Assembly (NCBI GenBank): GCA_019912965.1
Contig: JAIOHM010000067.1
Span: 1 to 64,000 of the forward strand
Direction: 5' to 3'
Length of the DNA stretch: 64,000 nt
DNA from: Anaerolineae bacterium
GTDB lineage: Bacteria > Chloroflexota > Anaerolineae > Aggregatilineales > Phototrophicaceae
Below the pieces are notes generated by a model. That model worked only from the letters and a program-made list of their open reading frames with translations. It was not told the DNA's origin and made no database searches. Position 1 is the first letter of the stretch. Every line of letters starts with the position of its first letter. Position numbers and translations under genes: made by a program. Of the stretch, positions 58,607-64,000 are shown piece after piece.

Positions 58607-59423
58607 ATCTGAACAATCCCACTGTCCGCAACAAATCCAGACACTGTGGCAGTTCCGCCATATACTGACGGGCAAAATCCTGATTGCGACCCGGCGCGCC
58701 GCATTCCAGCGATACCCACCCCTCGTAACCCACATCCTTCAGCACAGATGCTACTGCCGCGAAATCCGTCATACCCTGTCCCGGCAGACGCCGATTGCTA
58801 TCTGCCAAATGAACATAGCCTAAGTCATTCGCATGGTCGCGGAGGGCTTGCGCCGTGTTAGTTTCCTCCATCGCCATGTGGAATAAATCCGCCGTGATTT
58901 TGATGTGCGGATGATCTTTGATCTTGCGCCGTACCCATGCCGCATCCGCTAAGGTATTGATGAAGTGGGTTTCATAGCGGTTGACGGGTTCGATATACAG
59001 ATCAATCCCGATGGCGTACACGTAATCAGAGAGGGTACGCAGATGGTTATGCAGCATTTCGTATTCCAACTGCACTACCGATTTATACGGTGTTAAATCC
59101 GGCAGGGTTGGATCGGCAAAATGTGGCACGAGGATGACACCTGTCGCACCCAGATCAACCCCATCCACCACGGATTGGCGAAGTTCAGCCAGCGCCGTCT
59201 CACGCTGTTCACGGTCGGGGTCGAGCAAACGACCCTGCCGCCCATGATTGACTGCCGAAATCACCACGCCTGTTTTTTCTACTGCGTCCGCTAGTTCTGG
59301 TACACGGGCGGTTAAACCCTTCCCCCAGACTTCAATGCCTTCAAAGCCCAAAACTTTGGCGGTTTCAAATCGTTCCAGCGCCGTTTTCCCCGGCAGCATA
59401 TCTTCCTGAATCGCTAAAAGCAT
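58605..59423 (-). CDS. Sugar-phosphate isomerase/epimerase-like TIM-barrel protein
   Basis: 272 residues of the AP-endonuclease-2/xylose-isomerase-like superfamily. ALERFETAKVLGFEGIEVWGKG at the start, then IDLYIEPVNRYETHFINTL, KITADLFHMAMEE and WVSLECGAPG supply the usual Glu, Asp, His and Glu metal ligands. The exact substrate is unknown. ATG 59423 is chosen over the longer frame, since GGAG precedes it by 6 bases. Confidence 0.88.
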   Translation of the reverse strand: MLLAIQEDMLPGKTALERFETAKVLGFEGIEVWGKGLTARVPELADAVEKTGVVISAVNHGRQGRLLDPDREQRETALAELRQSVVDGVDLGATGVILVPHFADPTLPDLTPYKSVVQLEYEMLHNHLRTLSDYVYAIGIDLYIEPVNRYETHFINTLADAAWVRRKIKDHPHIKITADLFHMAMEETNTAQALRDHANDLGYVHLADSNRRLPGQGMTDFAAVASVLKDVGYEGWVSLECGAPGRNQDFARQYMAELPQCLDLLRTVGLFR

Positions 59424-59441
59424 TATTCGCTCCATACTTTC

Positions 59442-59469
59442 GTAGTGGAGGATCGCAGACCCTCCATAC
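59442..59469. repeat. Palindrome in the leader of the isomerase gene
   Basis: GTAGTGGAGGATC (59442-59454) faces GACCCTCCATAC (59458-59469), imperfect arms around a 3-base loop. It has the GTA..TAC ends of the dispersed family and lies 19 bases upstream of the isomerase start. Confidence 0.5.
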
Positions 59470-59521
59470 AACTAACTACGATCAATATCGTAACACGGGA
59501 TAGGGCAGATGCCCGATGCGG

Positions 59522-60103
59522 CTAGGGTTTGCGCTTCTTTGGCATCCGTGAACCCAGCCACCAACCGCCTACCGCTGCCACTAACCCTAATCCGATTACC
59601 AACGCAATCTGCCCCGGCCCTAAACCCGGTTCGGCCTGCACAACGGCTTGATCACGGGATATGGGCAGGGTTGGCGTGGGTGTACCGACTGCCGCCCGTT
59701 CGACCCGTAGCTCAACCCCAGCGGGCATCCCTAAATCAGCATGGTCGGCATTGCCCAATGATGCACAAATCTGGTAGGTACCGGGTTCCAGATCAATAAT
59801 GGCCGTTGGCTGATAGACCATCCCCTGTAACTGACCATTCACCCACAAATGCCAGTGGCGGGCATCGCTGGTTACATCAAAATTTTCGGTTTCAATGATG
59901 ATCGTTACTGCGCTGCCATACACCACATCGCTGGATGGCTCTACGATCCGAACCGATGGCGCATCTGCTCCAATAGGCATCGGGCGATCAGCCGCCAGTA
60001 ATTTGGCACATTCGTCAATAATCGAGGGTGTCGACTGTGCTTGTGCCGTTATCATCGGCAGCAGCAGAAGGAGGATGGAAAATATCAAAATGCGCTTCAG
60101 CAC
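59522..60103 (-). CDS. Secreted, C-terminally anchored protein with DUF4399-like domain
   Basis: About 193 residues from GTG 60103 (AGGAG eight bases upstream). Signal peptide (1-22), a beta domain (about 48-130) containing SVRIVEPSSDVVYGSAV and ARHWHLWVNGQLQG, which resembles the DUF4399 layout with its histidine pair, a linker, and a C-terminal membrane helix followed by KKRKP. It would face the outside of the cell. Function unknown. Assignment to a family is tentative. Confidence 0.72.
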   Translation of the reverse strand: MLKRILIFSILLLLLPMITAQAQSTPSIIDECAKLLAADRPMPIGADAPSVRIVEPSSDVVYGSAVTIIIETENFDVTSDARHWHLWVNGQLQGMVYQPTAIIDLEPGTYQICASLGNADHADLGMPAGVELRVERAAVGTPTPTLPISRDQAVVQAEPGLGPGQIALVIGLGLVAAVGGWWLGSRMPKKRKP

Positions 60104-60213
60104 AGGTGTAACTCCTGAACCAGTGAAATTTTGCACACTGTAGCGAGGCGTTGCGCAGAAAACAAGGGGTATTGCTGGACAAGGGAGTTTAAATGTCTTG
60201 TCCAGCCGGGTAA

Positions 60214-61095
60214 CTACTCGTTGGGATCGAAATAATAACTGTCTTCAGCCTGACGATCATCCAGACCATCCATAATAAAAACCCACTCCTTACCCTCCAC
60301 ATCCGGGCCAAAATTGAATTGAATCTGTCCGGTCGTCAGGATGTAAACCGCAATGCGCCCGACTTTCCTGAGCAACGTATTCTGTTCAGGAGGATTATCA
60401 GCATAGACTTCAAGATCATCCGGGGTGACGAAATTGGGAACGTATTGTTGGGTATCATGAATGTAGACATCAACCGCTTCAGTTCCTCTTGGGTATAAAA
60501 CCGCCACACTGCCATCCCCAAAGTGCCAGTTCAAACGGTTATCCGGCGGTAAATCACCTTCTTTTATGCCGCTGCCTGCTGGAATTGAGCCTGCCGGGAG
60601 CGCCGCGCAGGCCGCGCTAAACCCGCCAATATCGAACCAACCACTGGTCGCAACCGGGGCATTATTTAGGTAACCGGGCACGGTGTTGTCATTAACATCT
60701 GGCGAGTCGATTAACGCCGCCCGTATGGTTCGGGTTGTTGGGGCAGTTATGCTGGGGATAGTAACGAAATTACTGGCTGTAATGGCGAAGTTTTGAGTTG
60801 TGCCCACGACCACATTATCGATCCAGTTGCCGATATGTTTGCCCATCGTATCGAAGACAGCGACAAAAAATTCGTCTTCGCCAGCACCGCTATCATTAGC
60901 AGTACCCAGCACATTCTGTATGGTAACGTTGATGTTCAATTGGCCGAAGGTGACTCCGCAGTCGCCCACGTTATCCGCGCCTCCGGTAATCGTAATGCCT
61001 GTTGAGGTAATTGCCTGTGCGCTGTTGAAGGAGAGTGCGAGGAGCAAAATAATGGGCGTGGTAATAAGCAAAAATTTTCCGGTATTTTTAAACAT
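60214..61095 (-). CDS. Secreted protein, unknown
   Basis: 293 residues with a clear signal peptide (KFLLITTPIILLLALSFNSAQA, cleavage near 28) and a beta-rich mature part with few lysines. It contains one repeated theme: DxVGDCGVTFGQLNINVTIQN early and VAVYILTTGQIQFNFGPD late. GGAGG is 5 bases before the ATG. No catalytic motif or family recognised. Confidence 0.75.
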   Translation of the reverse strand: MFKNTGKFLLITTPIILLLALSFNSAQAITSTGITITGGADNVGDCGVTFGQLNINVTIQNVLGTANDSGAGEDEFFVAVFDTMGKHIGNWIDNVVVGTTQNFAITASNFVTIPSITAPTTRTIRAALIDSPDVNDNTVPGYLNNAPVATSGWFDIGGFSAACAALPAGSIPAGSGIKEGDLPPDNRLNWHFGDGSVAVLYPRGTEAVDVYIHDTQQYVPNFVTPDDLEVYADNPPEQNTLLRKVGRIAVYILTTGQIQFNFGPDVEGKEWVFIMDGLDDRQAEDSYYFDPNE

Positions 61096-61138
61096 AATGC
61101 CTCCAGACTATTGTATTGCATGGTCGGAAGGGCATGTC

Positions 61139-61169
61139 TGTACCTGCTTCAGCCTGTAAAGCAGGTACA
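61139..61169. repeat. Perfect 11-bp inverted repeat
   Basis: TGTACCTGCTT (61139-61149) and AAGCAGGTACA (61159-61169) with a 9-base loop, between the AIM24-like gene and the secreted-protein gene. No T-run follows on either strand. It could be an operator-like site or a 3'-end hairpin. Confidence 0.6.
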
Positions 61170-61189
61170 GTCAATTTTACAGATTGAAC

Positions 61190-61861
61190 CTAATTCGACT
61201 TGCTCGGAAGCTTGGGCAGCAACCAGCCGAGGAAGGCTTCTTCCGAACGCGACTGCATCAGCACCCGCCCGGGCCCGGTGAGCTGACAAACCAGCCCTTC
61301 ACCACCCAGAATGGTTGATTTCCAGCCGCCAGATTTTTGAACCTGAAAAGTTATTGACGAGTCGAAACCAACGATGTGCCCGGTATCAACAGTGTAGCGT
61401 TCACCGGCTGCAAGCTGGCGTTCCATGATTGCGCCATAGCTGCACGCCAGCAGTGTACCCCTGCCGCTGACTTTGAGCAAAATCAGGCTGCCGCTGCCAA
61501 AGAACCCTTTGGAGCCGCCCCAACTGGCATCCGTCTTCAAGCTGCTTTCGCTGGCAACATATGCCCCGCTTTGCAGCAGAAATTCATTTTCGACTTCGAT
61601 CACCATCAGATCACCCGGCAGCGAGGCCGCCAGTGTGATTTCGCCACCTTGACCGGGTGCAGTCCAGGTATTCTGGAAAAAACTCTCGCCCGCCACCATG
61701 CGTTTCAGACCACCAAACAAACCGCCTTCGGCTTTCGTCTCTGGCGACATGCCCTCGGTATGGCTGACCATCGCCCCCGGCTCAACTTTAATGACTTCAT
61801 TAGGGTCAAGTTTGACATAGGCAACCGCGAAAGCGGGCTGATGCTTAATATTTACTTCCAT
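61190..61861 (-). CDS. AIM24/TIGR00266 family protein
   Basis: 223 residues, all-beta, matching the AIM24 / TIGR00266 family: HQPAFAVAYVKLDPNEVIKVEPGAMVSH at the front (20 or fewer residues conserved), FFQNTWTAPGQGGEITLA, and GGWKSTILGGEGLVCQLTGPGRVLMQSR at the end. The protein is widespread, soluble and of unknown biochemical function. AAGGAG lies upstream of the ATG. Confidence 0.9.
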   Translation of the reverse strand: MEVNIKHQPAFAVAYVKLDPNEVIKVEPGAMVSHTEGMSPETKAEGGLFGGLKRMVAGESFFQNTWTAPGQGGEITLAASLPGDLMVIEVENEFLLQSGAYVASESSLKTDASWGGSKGFFGSGSLILLKVSGRGTLLACSYGAIMERQLAAGERYTVDTGHIVGFDSSITFQVQKSGGWKSTILGGEGLVCQLTGPGRVLMQSRSEEAFLGWLLPKLPSKSN

Positions 61862-61972
61862 TGTTCGTATCTCCTTGTGCTAAGGCATATTGGGATAAGG
61901 TTATGCGCCTTCTCTCGCCCTAATCCTACACCATCTGGTACTTTAGAATAGGGACGGAAGTCTGATTTTTTA

Positions 61973-63118
61973 TTAATCCTTAACGACCTGGGCTGCCACC
62001 AGCGCGTCAATTTCCGCATCTGTATAGCCTGCCTCACGCAGTACTACCCGTGTATGCTCCCCGTATCCCGGCACAGAACCGGGCGCGAAGTCCATACCGC
62101 TGATGCGTAACGGCGTTCGCATCCAGGGTGCGCCATCTGTCCCTTTACCCATCAGTTCCCGCGCCTGAATATGGGGATCGTTCCCGATTACTCCCGGTGG
62201 ATTCACCAGTGCGAAACAACAGTCCGCATTGTCCAGCAGGACCGACCATTCCGCCCCGGTTTTGAGTGCAAAAATTTCTTGCAGTTCCGTTCGCAAATAC
62301 GCCTGTCGTTCTGGCACGAGATAATCCGCGACCAAATCCGGGCGTTCGACTGCCGTACAGAAATTGCTCCAGAACTTTGGCTCCAGTGCCGCCAGCGAAA
62401 CGTGTTTCCCATCGCGCGCCTGATAGATGCGATAGCAGGCTGCGCCGCCTGTCAAGCCGCCCTGTCCACCACCTGCCCCAGTCAGCAGTGCCTCAACCCA
62501 GCCGTATAACCCGAACGGCAGGCTGGATTCAAACAGTGACACATCCACCAGACCGCCTTCACCCGTTCGTGCCACTCGCAGAAGTGCTGCCAAAATGCCG
62601 TTCACTGCCATGTATGCCCCGCCAATATCCGCGATCTGCCCACCCATCACCTGCGGATTTTCCATCGCGCCAGTCAAACCAGCCGTTGAGACATAATTCA
62701 AGTCGTGTCCGCTGCGTGCTTCATACGGCCCATCCGAACCCCACCCAGAAATTGAACAGTACACCAGTCGGGGATTAATGGCTTTCAACACCTCATAATC
62801 GCAGCCCAATCGTGCCATCACACCCGGGCGAAATCCCTCGACCAGAACATCGGCTTTTTCGACCAACCGCTTCAGTACTGCTACCCCTTCCGGCTTTTTC
62901 AAATCCAGAATCATGGCACGTTTGTTGCGGTTGTTCATGCGAAAATAGGCACTCTGCCCATCAATCAACGGCGGCATCCAGCGGATGTAATCGCCGCCGT
63001 TCGGGTCTTCCACCTTGACCACATCCGCGCCTATATCGGCCAGCATCATGGTACAAACGCCACCCGGCAGCAAACGGGTTAAATCCAGCACGCGCACATT
63101 TTGTAACGGTTGGGTCAT
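61973..63118 (-). CDS. CaiB/BaiF family CoA transferase, alpha-methylacyl-CoA racemase-like
   Basis: 381 residues of the class III CoA-transferase family. LDLTRLLPGGVCTMMLADIGADVVKVE at the N-terminus is typical. The block SGHDLNYVSTAGLTG and the downstream aspartate in GGQIADIGGAYMAVNG match the His/Asp acid-base pair of alpha-methylacyl-CoA racemases rather than the single Asp of transferases, so racemase activity on 2-methylacyl-CoA is the better guess. The ATG overlaps the TGA of the upstream TIR gene by 4 bases (63115-63118). Confidence 0.9.
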   Translation of the reverse strand: MTQPLQNVRVLDLTRLLPGGVCTMMLADIGADVVKVEDPNGGDYIRWMPPLIDGQSAYFRMNNRNKRAMILDLKKPEGVAVLKRLVEKADVLVEGFRPGVMARLGCDYEVLKAINPRLVYCSISGWGSDGPYEARSGHDLNYVSTAGLTGAMENPQVMGGQIADIGGAYMAVNGILAALLRVARTGEGGLVDVSLFESSLPFGLYGWVEALLTGAGGGQGGLTGGAACYRIYQARDGKHVSLAALEPKFWSNFCTAVERPDLVADYLVPERQAYLRTELQEIFALKTGAEWSVLLDNADCCFALVNPPGVIGNDPHIQARELMGKGTDGAPWMRTPLRISGMDFAPGSVPGYGEHTRVVLREAGYTDAEIDALVAAQVVKD

Positions 63119-64000
63119 GGTACACGCACCTCACAGATTGCAGCGTCCAATGCACAGCGTCCTACTTCTTCGCCATTCCATAGCACCCGGAAAGCCGCAC
63201 TGTTTTCCGCCCGCCAGAACAGCTCATTGGCCTCGGTCTGGTTAATGATCGAATTGTAAGTTGTGCACTGTAAGGGTCGAAGTTGGTCAGAAAATTGGGG
63301 CGGTTCAACCGCGCCACAAGCCGTCTCAAATAAGGACTCCGAGCGTCGCGCCCAGCGTGAGCCTTCAAACCGGAATGCGGTTGGCTGCCCCTCTGCATCC
63401 AATCCTTCCAGCGCCAGCGCATCAAAAGGTAGTGTCCGGTTACTGGCGTTGTAAACATAAAAACTGGTGTTGTTATACAGGAATTGCAAGAGACGACCAT
63501 CCGGGTACACTACGGTTGGCGTCAAATCGGCGGCGCTGATAGCCGCTTCAGTGGCTTCCGGTATTGCGCTCGATTCGGTTGTGGCTTCAGCCGTTGGAGA
63601 GGCTTCTACCGTTGGCGGAACATCCGTTGCCTTTGGCGCTTCGGCAGTGGCTTCCTCAGTTTGGACAACCTGCGCCACCTGCGTCGGGGTTGGTGTAGCG
63701 GTTGGCTGATTCATGTTCGGCAGTACAACGAGTGCCAGCACCGCGATAATTGCCATTAGCGCCACCAATCCTAATATCAGAGGTGTCCGGTTCGGTTTCT
63801 GCCGTTTTTGAATCACATCCGTTAATTGACTAATGTCCCGGTTAAAATCCGGGTCGTTACGGACGACAATACTGTTGCGGTACGCAAGGTCTTTTAGAGT
63901 TGGCGGCAACGACTCGGCGCTCGGCATGGGCGCATTGTTCACCAGCACCGGGATCACCAGCACATCATCCCGTTTCAGGGCAGCTTCCACTTCCAGCCGC
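63115..64000 (-). CDS. TIR-domain transmembrane protein with extracellular C-terminus (5' end outside window)
   Basis: 294 codons are visible; the frame is open through base 64000, so the start is missing. The first part (RLEVEAALKRDDVLVIPVLV, then MPSAESLPPTLKDLAYRNS) is the C-terminal half of a TIR_2-type domain, whose catalytic glutamate would lie at or just before the edge. A membrane helix follows (about residues 76-96), then a Thr/Pro/Glu-rich linker and a beta-rich extracellular domain of about 130 residues with three or four cysteines. The GTG at 63990 is an internal codon, not a true start. It overlaps the CoA transferase by 4 bases. Confidence 0.85.
   Translation of the reverse strand, partial: RLEVEAALKRDDVLVIPVLVNNAPMPSAESLPPTLKDLAYRNSIVVRNDPDFNRDISQLTDVIQKRQKPNRTPLILGLVALMAIIAVLALVVLPNMNQPTATPTPTQVAQVVQTEEATAEAPKATDVPPTVEASPTAEATTESSAIPEATEAAISAADLTPTVVYPDGRLLQFLYNNTSFYVYNASNRTLPFDALALEGLDAEGQPTAFRFEGSRWARRSESLFETACGAVEPPQFSDQLRPLQCTTYNSIINQTEANELFWRAENSAAFRVLWNGEEVGRCALDAAICEVRVP

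Noticed and set aside
61139..61169. Intrinsic terminator for the AIM24-like gene
   Set aside because: The stem is perfect but no T-run follows on the minus strand; kept only as an inverted repeat.
1..64000. tRNA, rRNA, transposase, integrase or prophage genes
   Set aside because: No T-loop/acceptor pattern, rRNA-like stretch or recombinase motif was found by reading; small structured RNAs cannot be excluded without a covariance-model search.

Overview
The window looks like chromosomal DNA of a member of the Chloroflexota, probably an Anaerolineae-type lineage. This is inferred from protein style rather than from a marker gene: very long multi-GAF sensor kinases, Thr/Pro-rich linkers after signal peptides in secreted proteins, a Hanks kinase fused to a 2TM domain, and dispersed short palindromes and low-complexity repeats between genes. 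I found no rRNA, tRNA, CRISPR array, insertion sequence, integrase or phage gene. Most of the window is ordinary metabolic and regulatory chromosome, cut at both ends through genes on the minus strand.

Region 1 (1-14043) is mainly on the minus strand. It holds a truncated membrane protein, an M55 D-aminopeptidase, a Fer4_19 + double CDGSH iron-sulfur protein, and then a signalling locus. That locus runs, in transcription order, from an NMT1/THI5-like substrate-binding lipoprotein (without any permease) to a 2,393-residue membrane histidine kinase with about eight GAF and three PAS domains, a threonine-synthase-like PLP enzyme fused to two receiver domains, a single-domain receiver, and a GNAT acetyltransferase. 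The kinase has no receiver of its own and no DNA-binding regulator lies beside it, so the receivers on the metabolic enzyme are the obvious candidate outputs. I consider this the strongest candidate for an undescribed system here.

Region 2 (14195-17083, plus) carries rho, efp, a small membrane protein and an RRM RNA-binding protein, ending at a strong terminator. Region 3 (17082-28440, minus) carries a DMT transporter, a TIR-NB-ARC-TPR STAND protein with near-identical 141-bp repeats, a serine-biosynthesis pair (class V aminotransferase and serA), and a unit of kbl, a serine/threonine kinase, three 2TM paralogues and a GAF protein.

Region 4 (28544-41000) has a kinase-less remnant of a histidine-kinase dimerisation domain, xylulokinase, a copper radical oxidase, a GT39 glycosyltransferase with a hairpin over its ribosome-binding site, ilvD, a GT4 glycosyltransferase, and a convergent soluble sensor kinase / OmpR regulator pair. 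Region 5 (41136-50767) has a class A penicillin-binding protein with a destroyed transpeptidase site, a CitE-like lyase with two PPOX/FMN-binding proteins, a STAS-like protein, and a minus-strand set of DinB, M23 peptidase and ChrA, followed by a lipoprotein whose signal peptide appears to be encoded by dispersed repeat DNA.

Region 6 (50880-64000) has ridA, a PD40 propeller protein, a pterin dehydratase, pepF, an SDR/GNAT pair, an ECF sigma factor with a candidate membrane anti-sigma partner, fabH, a sugar isomerase, secreted proteins, an AIM24-family protein, and a CaiB-type CoA transferase overlapping by four bases a TIR-transmembrane protein that leaves the window.
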